A stretch of DNA of 46,323 bases from Melioribacteraceae bacterium (GCA_021740785.1 JAIOZI010000041.1:1-46323), one strand, 5' to 3'. Numbered from the stretch's first letter, positions 17,071 through 27,064 are shown. Notes: generated from the letters alone by a model not told the origin. Numbers and translations are program-made.

Positions 17071-18228
17071 ATGACTCCGAAGAAAGTTGCAATTATACAA
17101 AATAGAATCATCCGCGGCGGTCGATTCCATGTGATTTCCGGTTTAGTAAAAGTTTTAAACGAGTTGGAAATTGTTCCCGATATTATTACTCTTAAATCAA
17201 GAGTTAATGAAAAAGATGCAGAACAATTTTACGGTGATAGGATAAAATTTAATCTAAAAGAAATTTTTATTGATCTTAGAATTCCATCGGACTTCCATAT
17301 TCTATTCTTCAATTCACTGGTTAGATTATATATTAAAAAATACGATTTAGTGATAAACAACAGCAACTCATCCTATATGCTGCCTGATTGGTTGAAAATT
17401 CTTTCCTATGTTCATTATCCAAGAAAAGACAGGTTGTTGTCCGATAAATTATCAATTCATTTCCCGGATGGTGAAAATAAAAACTGGTTGAATCCTTCAC
17501 ATATATTTTATAATAGTTGTGCATTGTTATATAGATTTAATAACCGGTTGCCAACTAAGGAGAAAGTAGTAACCAATTCGGAATTCACTAAAAATGCATT
17601 CATTAAAAATTATGATGTAAATCAAAATCATATCGATGTGATTTATCCTCCTGTGTGGAAAGAAGAATCGTCTGTTGATTTTTCTAATAAGAATTTCAAT
17701 GTAGTTTGCAGCCTGGGACGATTTGCGAAGGATAAACGTCAACTCGAACAAATAGCAATTGCTGAAAAGCTGCCGAATTTCGAATTTCATATCATGGGTT
17801 TTGCAAAAGAAGATGATCCTTATTTTATTAAGTGTAAAATGTATAAGGAATCCAAAGGGTTGAATAATGTTCATCTGCATCGCAGCATTAATTTTACGGA
17901 GATGAACAACATATTTAATGAGGCAGGATTGTTTATTCATTCTTTGCGAAATGAACCGTTCGGAATTGTTACCGTTCAGGCTATTGCAAATGGTTGTATT
18001 CCAGTTGTTCATAATTCTGGCGGGCAAAAGGAAATTGTTAATATCGATGAACTGAGGTATGATAATGCTGAACATGCCGTAGATGTGTTTAATCATCTTT
18101 CATCAATCGATAAGATTAGAATTCAAGAAATAACTCACGTACTACGAGAAAACTCAAAAAAATACAGTTATTCTAATTTCAAAAAAAAAATAAGTCCAAT
18201 AATTCTTAGTCAATTAGGTGATAAATAA
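17071..18228 (+). CDS. GT4-family glycosyltransferase
   Basis: A 385-residue GT-B glycosyltransferase of the glycosyltransferase 1/4 group. The C-terminal nucleotide-sugar domain shows SLGRFAKDKRQLEQ (about 210-225), IHSLRNEPFGIVTVQA and CIPVVHNSGGQKEIV (near 290-325). The EX7E motif is EX7Q here (E-PFGIVTV-Q), a substitution of the second glutamate. The N-terminus (VAIIQNRIIRGGRFHVISGL) resembles ALG11-like mannosyltransferases. It starts a rightward pair with the sulfotransferase gene 17 bases downstream. Confidence 0.8.
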   Translation: MTPKKVAIIQNRIIRGGRFHVISGLVKVLNELEIVPDIITLKSRVNEKDAEQFYGDRIKFNLKEIFIDLRIPSDFHILFFNSLVRLYIKKYDLVINNSNSSYMLPDWLKILSYVHYPRKDRLLSDKLSIHFPDGENKNWLNPSHIFYNSCALLYRFNNRLPTKEKVVTNSEFTKNAFIKNYDVNQNHIDVIYPPVWKEESSVDFSNKNFNVVCSLGRFAKDKRQLEQIAIAEKLPNFEFHIMGFAKEDDPYFIKCKMYKESKGLNNVHLHRSINFTEMNNIFNEAGLFIHSLRNEPFGIVTVQAIANGCIPVVHNSGGQKEIVNIDELRYDNAEHAVDVFNHLSSIDKIRIQEITHVLRENSKKYSYSNFKKKISPIILSQLGDK

Positions 18229-18245
18229 AACCGGATTTCATTTAA

Positions 18246-19112
18246 ATGAATTTAAGTAAAACTATCAAAAAAATACTTGATGCAAATAGAGAAGTTATAA
18301 ATTCAATAATCCGCAGCAAAAAGATTTATGATAATAAATCGATTGATTATGAAAATCTTTACAACGAAGTTCATCAAAATGCAGCCCCGTGTTTCGTTTT
18401 ATCCACGGGCAGGTGCGGCACACATTTATTAACAAAATTACTAAGCAGACATCAAAAGCTTGATGTTCACCATACTCCGAATCCGGAATTAGTATATTAT
18501 TCCAACTACGCTTACGAAAACTATAATAAAAAATCCGAAACAATTGAGAAGGTTTTCGATGCAGCAAGGTACGAATATATAAGAGATGCTTTTCTTCTTG
18601 ATCTTCAATTTGTAGAGACGAATAATAGAATTACATTTTTTGCAAATCAGATCTCTAATGTATATCCAAATGCAAAATTTATTCATTTAGTAAGAAATCC
18701 GTTGGCATTTGTAAAAAGCGGGCTAAACAGAAGTTGGTACAGCGGCAAAAGTGATCACGATGAGGGTAGAATAACTTTAAAATCAGAAGATTGGGAAAAA
18801 TATTCAACCGTACAAAAAATTGCCTGGTTATGGAATGCAACAAATGTTTTTATTGAAGATTTTAAATCGAGCATTGACAGCGAGAAAGTAATTACTATCC
18901 GATCGGAGGATTTGTTTAGCGATTATAAAGTAGCAGTATCGATATTTAACTTTCTATCACAGCAATCACTTAGGAAAAAAGAAATTGAAAAAATAATTGG
19001 AAGACCGACAAACGTAAGCAGAACAAAAAGTCGGAAAACCGATTCTCAAAAAATAATTGATGAGATTATACCGATCATTAAACTTACATCAAAATATAAT
19101 TATAGTGTATGA
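18246..19112 (+). CDS. PAPS-dependent sulfotransferase family protein
   Basis: A 288-residue soluble sulfotransferase. The 5'-phosphosulfate loop is FVLSTGRCGTHLLTKLL (about residues 45-61), and the 3'-phosphate-binding strand is AKFIHLVRNPLAFVKSGLNR (about 143-162), with the conserved Arg and Ser. These enzymes move sulfate from PAPS to hydroxyl or amino groups of carbohydrates. It is likely cytoplasmic and co-transcribed with the GT4 gene, so sulfation of a lipid-linked glycan intermediate is plausible. Exact acceptor unknown. Confidence 0.8.
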   Translation: MNLSKTIKKILDANREVINSIIRSKKIYDNKSIDYENLYNEVHQNAAPCFVLSTGRCGTHLLTKLLSRHQKLDVHHTPNPELVYYSNYAYENYNKKSETIEKVFDAARYEYIRDAFLLDLQFVETNNRITFFANQISNVYPNAKFIHLVRNPLAFVKSGLNRSWYSGKSDHDEGRITLKSEDWEKYSTVQKIAWLWNATNVFIEDFKSSIDSEKVITIRSEDLFSDYKVAVSIFNFLSQQSLRKKEIEKIIGRPTNVSRTKSRKTDSQKIIDEIIPIIKLTSKYNYSV

Positions 19113-19135
19113 TAGCACACAGAAATAAGTCGTAA

Positions 19136-20128
19136 TTATCTTAAGCTGAGAAGTAGAATTCTATTCAATATATAATTTTTAAAACTTTCCTTAGGCGCTC
19201 TCTTAAATATAGAAGTGTTGTTTGGTGTAAGGATATCATAATCATAATCATTAAGAATAAAATCAAAGAATTTATTTATAATAATTATTTCAAAATCGCT
19301 TATTTCATTTTTCCAAACATCTATGTTTTGTGATGAGACGCCGTTAAATTTTTTACCCCTTATGCTGTTGCCTTTCCAATCTTCACCTAATATGGTCGGA
19401 TTCAGTAATTGTTCATCATATTTAATCTCCAAAAAATCGGCGATTCTAATCATACTTGTTTTAGTATTGGTAAGTAAATCTTCATACTTTACTACTAAAT
19501 AATTGCTGTATGTTTTTAAGTTTTTATACAAATCATTGTAGGAATCGTACATCGAATTTATTGGATTTAGTAAATGAGGAAAATGTAAATTCTTTTTTTT
19601 CTTTGATGAATATTTTCTCAACGAAACAATATTTGAATATGGATTTCTAAGAATATGTACAAACTTTGCATCAGGGTAAATAGACAACCAATTACTAACA
19701 AACTCACTGTTTTCTACAGATTTTTCTACGAATCTTTTGTTCTGAGGTGGTGATTCGCCGAATAAACTAAAATACAAAGAAGTGTGAAATAGGTCAGATA
19801 ATTCCTTTAGATTATTCACTTCAGTTTTCATCATAAGCTCAGTTAGTTTTTCTAAATTCCATTTGTTCTTTGTAAAACCGTCTGCAATCAAATCCTCTTT
19901 CCTATTACGGTAATCAATCCAATTAATTAATCTTTTTTTCTTTTCCTCAATTGTTAATTGTATATTATTTGTTTTTCTGTAGGTGTATTTTACACCAAAG
20001 CCAATGTTTGCGAAAAAATGAGTTTCTGTTGGTACAACAAAAAGCTCCTTGTGGTCATCAAGTAAATTTCTTAGTAAAGTGGTCCCTGATTTATGACATC
20101 CTAGTATAAAAATGGGTTTTGCTTTCAT
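19136..20128 (-). CDS. PAPS-dependent sulfotransferase family protein
   Basis: A second, divergent sulfotransferase of 330 residues. The PAPS loop is FILGCHKSGTTLLRNLLDDH (about residues 7-26), and the 3'-phosphate motif is AKFVHILRNPYSNIVSLRKY (about 170-189). It resembles the Sulfotransfer_3 group in the spacing of these motifs. It is convergent with the first sulfotransferase gene, ending 23 bases away on the opposite strand. Two enzymes with different sequences suggest sulfation at two positions of the same glycan. Confidence 0.8.
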   Translation of the reverse strand: MKAKPIFILGCHKSGTTLLRNLLDDHKELFVVPTETHFFANIGFGVKYTYRKTNNIQLTIEEKKKRLINWIDYRNRKEDLIADGFTKNKWNLEKLTELMMKTEVNNLKELSDLFHTSLYFSLFGESPPQNKRFVEKSVENSEFVSNWLSIYPDAKFVHILRNPYSNIVSLRKYSSKKKKNLHFPHLLNPINSMYDSYNDLYKNLKTYSNYLVVKYEDLLTNTKTSMIRIADFLEIKYDEQLLNPTILGEDWKGNSIRGKKFNGVSSQNIDVWKNEISDFEIIIINKFFDFILNDYDYDILTPNNTSIFKRAPKESFKNYILNRILLLSLR

Positions 20129-20221
20129 TAGAATATTTAGATTGCACCTATGATTTTGTTAAATTTACCTGTTCAGAATTATACATCGTCGTAAAACTAA
20201 ATCTCTTTTTTGGAAAACAAA

Positions 20222-21553
20222 ATGCTAAAAATAATTATCCCGAAAAAGTTTATTAACGAAAAAAAATACATCATTGAGGTTTTCTTTGAATGGATTTTGA
20301 AAATTGAATATGTGGTGGAACTTGGTGAAGCGGGTAATTACATTATACAATTGTCGAATGGAAATGAAATAGAAATTGCTGATTTCTTTTTCGGGAATAA
20401 TGATGAATCCCAATCATTATCGAATGATGTTTTCCTACCCGGAAATATTAAACAACTTCACTCGGAATATGCTTTTGAGGAGAGTACTCCGATATTGTTC
20501 GGCGAAAACAAAATTGAGAAAATTGAAAAGGATGATAATTTTAAAAGATTTGTGTTACATGGTGATTTATTCGGTTCGGCTTTTTTTATGTTAACCAGAT
20601 TAGAGGAATTTATTAAGCCGGCTGTAGATGAGCACATTCGTTTCAGGGGAAGAAGTTCCTTTGCATTTAAGAATCATTTTATTAATCGCCCGGTTGTAAA
20701 TGAATATGCTGAATTGATTTGGAATATAATGGTTAATTTAGGTTGTGATGAGAAATTAAGAACAGAAATCGGTTATAAGATAATACCAACCCATGATGTT
20801 GATAAAGTTTATTATAAATTTTCATGGATTAATTTTTTCGCAGATGTTTTTCTTGATGGAAATATCAACCGTGCAATTAAAAGATTGAGATTAGATAAAC
20901 ACAACTACTGGGATACTTTCAACTGGTTGATGGATCAAAGCGAAAAAAATAATCTCAAATCAATATTTTATTTTATGGCGGATTCATCACACAAACTGGA
21001 TAACAGATATTCATTAAAGGACCCGTTCATTTTAGAAAAAATTAAAATTATAAAAGAGCGAGGGCATGTGGTTGGTATTCACCCGGGATATGGTACGATG
21101 GACAATCAAGCTGAATGGTCGAGACAAAAGAAATTGCTCGAGGATACTACGAATTCTTTTATTAATGAATCAAGACAACATTACCTCCGGTTTAATATAT
21201 CTGTGACCGGTAGAATTTTAGAAAATGAGAAAATAAAATATGATTCCAGTCTTGGTTACCCCGATGTTTTAGGATTTAGATGCGGTACATCTTGTGAATT
21301 CCCATTATATGATGTTGTCAATAGAAAAAAATTGAATGTGATTGAAAGACCTTTAATAATAATGGAAACGATTTTGAGAGATAGAAAAAACACAGAGGAT
21401 TCAGCAATTAATTCTATTGAGGTGTTTGATTATTATAAATCGATGTGTAAGAAGTATAAAATTCCTATTACAATTTTATTTCATAACAACAGCTTCGATC
21501 CGATCAGGTGGAACGGGTGGAAAAAGATATACGAAGAAAATGTTTTAGTCTAA
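20222..21553 (+). CDS. Polysaccharide deacetylase-like protein
   Basis: A 443-residue protein combining an N-terminal beta-rich domain (about 1-185) with a NodB-type deacetylase-like barrel. The metal-binding start is IIPTHDVDKVYYKF (about 190-203), and the HPGYGT motif lies near residue 285 (VVGIHPGYGTM). Such two-domain proteins are common in Bacteroidota glycan clusters and probably act on N-acetyl groups. I prefer the ATG at 20222 with GGA upstream to the in-frame TTG at 20210. It overlaps the convergent YfhO-type gene by four bases. Confidence 0.7.
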   Translation: MLKIIIPKKFINEKKYIIEVFFEWILKIEYVVELGEAGNYIIQLSNGNEIEIADFFFGNNDESQSLSNDVFLPGNIKQLHSEYAFEESTPILFGENKIEKIEKDDNFKRFVLHGDLFGSAFFMLTRLEEFIKPAVDEHIRFRGRSSFAFKNHFINRPVVNEYAELIWNIMVNLGCDEKLRTEIGYKIIPTHDVDKVYYKFSWINFFADVFLDGNINRAIKRLRLDKHNYWDTFNWLMDQSEKNNLKSIFYFMADSSHKLDNRYSLKDPFILEKIKIIKERGHVVGIHPGYGTMDNQAEWSRQKKLLEDTTNSFINESRQHYLRFNISVTGRILENEKIKYDSSLGYPDVLGFRCGTSCEFPLYDVVNRKKLNVIERPLIIMETILRDRKNTEDSAINSIEVFDYYKSMCKKYKIPITILFHNNSFDPIRWNGWKKIYEENVLV

Positions 21554-24015
21554 TCAGAATTTCTTCTATAATTAAATATCCCAAATCCAATCAGTCCGAG
21601 AATTATAATATTCCCAACCCAAACGGTTGTTATACTTGTATAATATGTTCCCGGTTCAAATGTAAATGTTAATGTGCTGTTTCCCGCCGGAACTCGAATT
21701 CCTCTTAAAATATGATTGGTTTTTATTATCTCTAATTCCTCGTCACCTATGAATGCTTTCCAGCCTGCAGGATAATAAACCTCGGATAATACCATAAATT
21801 GTGGCGACCCGGTTTTTATATCTATTACTATTTCATTTGGAGTGTAGGTCTTAACTTCTATGGTGCCATCAGCAGAAAATGTTTCCGGCACTGAATTTTT
21901 GTTAACAACCAATGCAAGGCTATCCGGTCTAAATTGCGGCTGATTCATAAACAGAACTAATTCTTCACGTGTTTCAAAACTTTTTACTTCTTTTACAAAC
22001 CATGCTTTCGGTTGAACGTTTTTGTTCTCGTACAAGATTTCTTTTCTTGCTGTTGACTCAGCAGCTTTCCGGAGAAACGGTTCCGGCAAGGGCGATGAAC
22101 TTATAATGTACTTCCCATTCAACATGTTAATTACGTTCCAATTAATTCCGCCGGATCCGTTTCCTTCCAGCAAATTATGTTCGTTAATATCTTGAATCAA
22201 CTGTAATTTAATTGCACTGTACCCGTTAATTGTGGGGTAGAAATAAGCATAATAGTTGCTCTGAAATTCACCGCCTAACGCAATTGCACGCATTTGACTA
22301 TTCTGCTTGCTTAAGTAACTCGTAATTTCCGTCTGTTGAAAGATCGATTGTTCAATTTCACTTGGATTTATAGTCTCGATTTTACTTACCTGCCTGTTGG
22401 TAATTGCAAAAATTTCTATAAATATAAGTAACATTGTAAGAATTATTGCAGCTTCCTTCTTGATTTTCTTAAAAACAAATCCGGCTATAACCGCTGTTGT
22501 TAGTGCAACCAAAATCAGTACACGAATTGTATCTGTAGTTAAAGCCTCAATGCGAATATTCTTAATTATTTCAAGGGTTTGAGGATTATACCTGCCCGCT
22601 TCATTAGATCCCAAATAATCAAAAGATCCTTTCATCAGCAGCATTAACACAAGAAATGCAATTCCTCCACCGAAGACGTAGAAGAGAGTTTTATAATCTT
22701 TTTCTTTAATGTCTTCAAACAATGATTTCAATCCAAAGCCCGCCAAAATAAACGTAGCAATAAACGTAATATGTGCAAACATTACGGGAACTCTGAATTT
22801 CGAGAAGAAAGGAACATATTCGTAGAAGATTGAATAGAGGAATGGTAAGTGTCTACCGAGTGCAAGTAAAACGGAAAATACAATAAATATTCCTAGTGCG
22901 GTTACAAATTTATTCTTCCTATTTTGGATAAACCCAAATAAAGCAAATAGGAATAATATCATTCCCATTGCATCATAATTATCAGTGAACGGCATTTGTC
23001 CCCAGTAACCCGGAATTTGTCTGCCTTTCAAATCGGGGTATTCATCCCCGTCATAAATTTCCGCAGAAGTTCCGCCGGTAAAACGAGGAATGAAAAAATC
23101 AATAATTTCCCTTGGTGCAAGCGACCATCTTGTAGCATATTCAAAACTTACTCCGCCGGATCTTTGTGCGCTTTTAGCTTCATCACCAAGCTTCACCGGG
23201 TTACCGCCGCGTGTTGAGTATTCGGCATATTCATAGGTAGAAAGCATCGGTTGAGCCGAGGTCATAACCGTAAGAACAATTGCAATAACGAGTTTAAGTA
23301 CTAAACCGCCGAGTTCCTTATAATGTTTTTCAATCAACAGTTTTATAAAATCATAAACATAAAGAAAGAACAAGATTAATATCCCATAGAATACGATCTG
23401 AAAGTGATGGGTTCTTACCAGAAGAGAAAATGCAAGCGCAAACAGCCCGGTTGAGAGCCACGATCTTTTTTCAATAAAATAATCAAAAGTGAAGAGCAGC
23501 CATGGCAAGACCATTATTGCGCGTATTTTTGAAAAATGTCCGTTGCCTATCATCGCCTGCCAATCCGGAAGCATAATAAATGCGACTGCAATTATTATTG
23601 ATATATACCACGGAATTTTTTTCTGCTGCAGAAATAGGAATAACCCGATACCTCCTAAAATAAAATACCAGAAGAATTGATAAACAATTTTGCTGAGAAT
23701 CGAAATGAATGAATCGACATGAATCGTCATTGGTGAGATTCTATTGTAGAAAGGCATTCCGCTGAAGATGGATGGATTCCATAGCGCATCTTCTCCGGAT
23801 TCCTCTTCATACAGCTTCATCAAATGGGTATTCCCTTTTGACCCGATAACATCGGAACCCGCCGGTTCCTTTCCATCAAAAATATATGGCGACATGAATG
23901 AAAGAATCGGTATTAACATCAAAATTATTAAGGCAAGATACTTTTGATAAGTTTGGACATTATCCAGAAAACTATTTACCGGAACTGATTTTTTTACTTG
24001 TTTTTTCTTACTCAT
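21550..24015 (-). CDS. YfhO-family multi-pass membrane protein
   Basis: A very large membrane protein of 821 residues with about 13 helices. After helix 1 comes a periplasmic loop (FDGKEPAGSDVIGSKGNTH), then a GT-C-like core of many helices to about residue 550, a soluble domain (~560-790, including EVYYPAGWKAFIGDEELEI) and a final helix. This matches the YfhO family, which in Gram-positive bacteria glycosylates lipoteichoic acid and whose Bacteroidota members have unknown functions. It is the last gene but one distance-wise of the leftward operon that begins at 27064, following the methyltransferase by nine bases. Membrane glycosyl transfer onto the surface glycan is inferred. Confidence 0.75.
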   Translation of the reverse strand: MSKKKQVKKSVPVNSFLDNVQTYQKYLALIILMLIPILSFMSPYIFDGKEPAGSDVIGSKGNTHLMKLYEEESGEDALWNPSIFSGMPFYNRISPMTIHVDSFISILSKIVYQFFWYFILGGIGLFLFLQQKKIPWYISIIIAVAFIMLPDWQAMIGNGHFSKIRAIMVLPWLLFTFDYFIEKRSWLSTGLFALAFSLLVRTHHFQIVFYGILILFFLYVYDFIKLLIEKHYKELGGLVLKLVIAIVLTVMTSAQPMLSTYEYAEYSTRGGNPVKLGDEAKSAQRSGGVSFEYATRWSLAPREIIDFFIPRFTGGTSAEIYDGDEYPDLKGRQIPGYWGQMPFTDNYDAMGMILFLFALFGFIQNRKNKFVTALGIFIVFSVLLALGRHLPFLYSIFYEYVPFFSKFRVPVMFAHITFIATFILAGFGLKSLFEDIKEKDYKTLFYVFGGGIAFLVLMLLMKGSFDYLGSNEAGRYNPQTLEIIKNIRIEALTTDTIRVLILVALTTAVIAGFVFKKIKKEAAIILTMLLIFIEIFAITNRQVSKIETINPSEIEQSIFQQTEITSYLSKQNSQMRAIALGGEFQSNYYAYFYPTINGYSAIKLQLIQDINEHNLLEGNGSGGINWNVINMLNGKYIISSSPLPEPFLRKAAESTARKEILYENKNVQPKAWFVKEVKSFETREELVLFMNQPQFRPDSLALVVNKNSVPETFSADGTIEVKTYTPNEIVIDIKTGSPQFMVLSEVYYPAGWKAFIGDEELEIIKTNHILRGIRVPAGNSTLTFTFEPGTYYTSITTVWVGNIIILGLIGFGIFNYRRNSD

Positions 24016-24024
24016 TTATCCTTC

Positions 24025-24771
24025 TCAAACTTTTTTCTTTAATAAACTTTCGCAACCGAATGCGATGAACTCTCTTAACCGTGGAATGCTTGGTACTTTT
24101 ACCGGGCTTACTCCAAATCTAATTTTATATATCGGTCTGAACAAAAACAAATCTTTGAAAGCAAATTCAAACGAATACTTATTAACATAATTTTCAAATT
24201 TATGTAAACTTAGACCAATTTTATAATTATCGATAACATGCTCAATTAACTTTTCGCTTTCATCAAACGATTTACCCAAAAATCTTATTATAAAAACCGG
24301 CAGTAAATGAAGAAACGGAATGTATCTGAATATAGATTTCCCGTTCTGCTGATGACCCGCGAAGCCCGAAAACCTTGGTGGAAAAGTAATGAATAAAAAT
24401 CCATTATCAGCAAGTAAAGAATTAAGATTCTTAAACGCGGCATCACGATTGGGAATGTGCTCAATTACATCGCGCATAACTATTAAATCATATTGATGCG
24501 GAATTTTTTCACCGATCTTCGGATCTGTAATATCAGCTTGAATAATATCAAGTTCCGGAGCTTTTTCCTTTGCAATATCTACCCGGGATTGTTCTAGTTC
24601 CAATCCTTTTATTGACATTCCTCTTTCGTGCAATACTTTCACAAATCCGCCTTCGGCACAGCCAACTTCAAGCACTTTACATGAATCAAATTTTGGAATG
24701 TGTTTTTCGAATAACGGAATCAAGTATGATTCTGTAAATTTTATTTGTTCGTAATAATGTTTTTCCGCCAT
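24025..24771 (-). CDS. Class I SAM-dependent methyltransferase
   Basis: A 248-residue protein of the Methyltransf_11/23 type. The glycine-rich SAM loop is VLEVGCAEGGFVKVL (about 34-48), the acidic strand-2 residue is in GLELEQSRVDIA, and YDLIVMRDVIEHIPNRDA (about 95-112) is the motif IV region. The C-terminal region (FIRFLGKSFDESEKLIEHVI) may be acceptor-specific. It sits inside the leftward glycan operon, five bases after the C5-epimerase gene, so a sugar or glycolipid target is likely. Confidence 0.8.
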   Translation of the reverse strand: MAEKHYYEQIKFTESYLIPLFEKHIPKFDSCKVLEVGCAEGGFVKVLHERGMSIKGLELEQSRVDIAKEKAPELDIIQADITDPKIGEKIPHQYDLIVMRDVIEHIPNRDAAFKNLNSLLADNGFLFITFPPRFSGFAGHQQNGKSIFRYIPFLHLLPVFIIRFLGKSFDESEKLIEHVIDNYKIGLSLHKFENYVNKYSFEFAFKDLFLFRPIYKIRFGVSPVKVPSIPRLREFIAFGCESLLKKKV

Positions 24772-24776
24772 CGCTT

Positions 24777-25778
24777 TTATAATCTTCTGATTTTCTTTAA
24801 TGCGTTAAACTTGACTTTATACATTTTCAATGCATTTAAAAATGTATCCTGTTTAGAGAATTTCTCCAAATACTCCGCAAAGATACTTTTATTTGTCAAC
24901 TTATACAGCATATCAAGTTGATTAATGTGCAATCTTTGATAACCAATAGTTGCCGGATCAACCTGGGGATACCAATCCGCTTTGCATAAGTTGTACTTCG
25001 ACCAAAATCCTAAATCAAATTGCGGAAGAATATTTTCCATGGTATTTATCCCGTTTTCAAATAAATTTGATGCGATTTTATTTTCGGGGAAGACCCTTTT
25101 GAAATCGTATAATCCGCATAATGCGAAAATCATTCCATTCAAAACCAGCGTAGGAACGGATGCTGTGTACTCTTCATAAAAGGAGCCAAACTCAGTAAAG
25201 ACAGTCACACCGCCTTCATTAAAGGGAATATTAAATGATATCAATCCCTGCTCAGCGGTTTTAGCGTATTCTTCATTCCCGGTCAATTGATACCCGCGCA
25301 GCAAGATTGAGATTGCACGGCTCTGCGAAAAAGCAGATTGCCATGGACCCGGATTTTTATATTGAGGCAGCGATACATCGGTAAGCCAGCGGGCTCCAAG
25401 TTTTTCAGTATAATCATAATTCGAGGGACTGTTAAACCAATCCGCAAATTTTATGAATCTATAATAATCTTTTTCCGATTGCGTTTTTAGGTAAGTGTGG
25501 AATACTGCCAAACCCATCTGACCGATTGAAATAGGAAAGTAAACATATTCCTTGTCGGCAACATCAACATAGGTTTTGTTTACCGGGATACCGTTTTCAT
25601 CGAATTGTTTAATCAATCTTTGGTTCTTACCCGAGGCAACTAACTCTTCATCAAAGATAAAATAATACTGACCAAGTTTTTGTGAATGAAGATCATCCGA
25701 AATTTTATAGTGCCTTTTGGGTGATCTTAAATCGACACATAATTTGTTCAGCATGAATATTTTATTTTTGATCTTCAT
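24777..25778 (-). CDS. D-glucuronyl C5-epimerase-like protein
   Basis: A 333-residue protein matching the C-terminal (alpha/alpha)-toroid domain of heparosan glucuronyl C5-epimerase, which converts D-glucuronate to L-iduronate in heparan sulfate. Recognisable blocks include WQSAFSQSRAISILLRGY (about 140-157, vertebrate FYSAMAQGQAISTLVRAY), FYEEYTASVPTLVLNGM (vertebrate WYEEYPTTPSSFVLNGF, with the catalytic Tyr) and YQRLHINQLDML (vertebrate YHTTHINQLQLL). It has no signal peptide, so it probably works in the cytoplasm or is exported unconventionally. Its ATG overlaps the stop of the upstream GT4 gene by four bases (ATGA). Confidence 0.85.
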   Translation of the reverse strand: MKIKNKIFMLNKLCVDLRSPKRHYKISDDLHSQKLGQYYFIFDEELVASGKNQRLIKQFDENGIPVNKTYVDVADKEYVYFPISIGQMGLAVFHTYLKTQSEKDYYRFIKFADWFNSPSNYDYTEKLGARWLTDVSLPQYKNPGPWQSAFSQSRAISILLRGYQLTGNEEYAKTAEQGLISFNIPFNEGGVTVFTEFGSFYEEYTASVPTLVLNGMIFALCGLYDFKRVFPENKIASNLFENGINTMENILPQFDLGFWSKYNLCKADWYPQVDPATIGYQRLHINQLDMLYKLTNKSIFAEYLEKFSKQDTFLNALKMYKVKFNALKKIRRL

Positions 25779-27064
25779 ATTTGTGAATCGAAAATTGCCG
25801 CTAATTTTTTTGTTAAATTTTTCCTCGTGAAAACCTCGGCATTATTATCAACTTTTTCTGATTTATTATTACTCCACTGATGATATCTTTTTAAAATTAT
25901 TTCTTCAGGATTATCATTAAACTCAACCGTTTCACCGCTGTGTAAGTTCTTAATTATTTCTGCCGCATCGCCATTCGCAGGTCCAATACAAAGAATGAAA
26001 TTTTTCGTCCCGATATACTCAAATAATTTCCCGGTTAGTATACCTTCATTATGCGGTACATTCGGAATCGTCAACAAAAGCATCTCCGCATTTACCATTT
26101 TTGCTATTACCTGATCGTGCGGTAAATAATTGTGAAACTTAACGATACTGTTGAGATTGTTTTCAGTAATAGATTTAATACAATCCGGGTGAACCGTGCC
26201 GAAGAAATTCAATTCCAACTTACCAATTAATTCCTTTTTATTAAGTGAACTCAAGGCTTCAAAAAATTTATGTGGTATTTGACTTTCTCTCAAACTGCCG
26301 GAATAGACAATCCTGAATTTATCCGAGGGGCTTTTTTCAATTCCTTTAAAATCATTTTCATCATATCCGTTTGGAATTATATGATAATTGTTTTTAACCT
26401 TCCGTGAGAGCAGCTCAATTATAGATTTACTCACAGCAACCACACCGTCCGCCCTCGTCAAAACTTCATGTTCATAACTCTTATCTTTTTTTATTGCATA
26501 ATTTGTTCGGGGTAGATCTTTCTGCCAAAATCCATCGGTCCACGGATCACGCAAATCAGCAATCCACTTAAGTCTACTTTTTTCTGCCAGCTTCATTGCT
26601 CCAATCTGTAATGAATGCGGAGGCGATGAACTTAAAATGATATCGGGCTTTTCTTTTTCAATTATTTCCAAACCGTTTTTTACAATTGATGAAATCCATC
26701 CTGCACGTGCGTCGGGAATAAAAATATTAGCGCGCGCCCATTTTGACGCTTTTTGTATAAAGCTTTCCGACGAACTTTTACTTAACACATGAGTCGGAAT
26801 ATTTCCTTTGTGTCCGGTCAATCCTTTGTAAAGTAAAAACGGCTCGAATGTTTTTGTTTTGTATACTTTCAAACCGTCGGGGATTTCGTTAAGCAAACTT
26901 TTGTCAATAGCTGGATACTCACCATTCTCGACAGTAAGAATTACAGGTTCCCATCCGAATTGAGGTAGATACTTTACAAACTTCAATACCCTTTGAACAC
27001 CGGGACCTCCGGCAGGCGGCCAATAATATGTTATAATTAATACCTTTTTCAATTTACCAATCAC
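25775..27064 (-). CDS. GT4-family glycosyltransferase
   Basis: A 429-residue GT-B glycosyltransferase starting VLIITYYWPPAGGPGVQRVL, the glycine-rich N-terminal loop of Bacteroidota GT4 enzymes. The C-terminal domain shows RIVYSGSLRESQIPHKF (about 245-262) and LTGKLFEYIGTKNFIL (about 355-370). Initiation is at the GTG at 27064, with GGGAG ten bases upstream; no ATG is available. It leads the leftward operon GT4, C5-epimerase, methyltransferase, YfhO-type protein. The first committed sugar transfer of that operon is likely its role. Confidence 0.85.
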   Translation of the reverse strand: MIGKLKKVLIITYYWPPAGGPGVQRVLKFVKYLPQFGWEPVILTVENGEYPAIDKSLLNEIPDGLKVYKTKTFEPFLLYKGLTGHKGNIPTHVLSKSSSESFIQKASKWARANIFIPDARAGWISSIVKNGLEIIEKEKPDIILSSSPPHSLQIGAMKLAEKSRLKWIADLRDPWTDGFWQKDLPRTNYAIKKDKSYEHEVLTRADGVVAVSKSIIELLSRKVKNNYHIIPNGYDENDFKGIEKSPSDKFRIVYSGSLRESQIPHKFFEALSSLNKKELIGKLELNFFGTVHPDCIKSITENNLNSIVKFHNYLPHDQVIAKMVNAEMLLLTIPNVPHNEGILTGKLFEYIGTKNFILCIGPANGDAAEIIKNLHSGETVEFNDNPEEIILKRYHQWSNNKSEKVDNNAEVFTRKNLTKKLAAIFDSQI

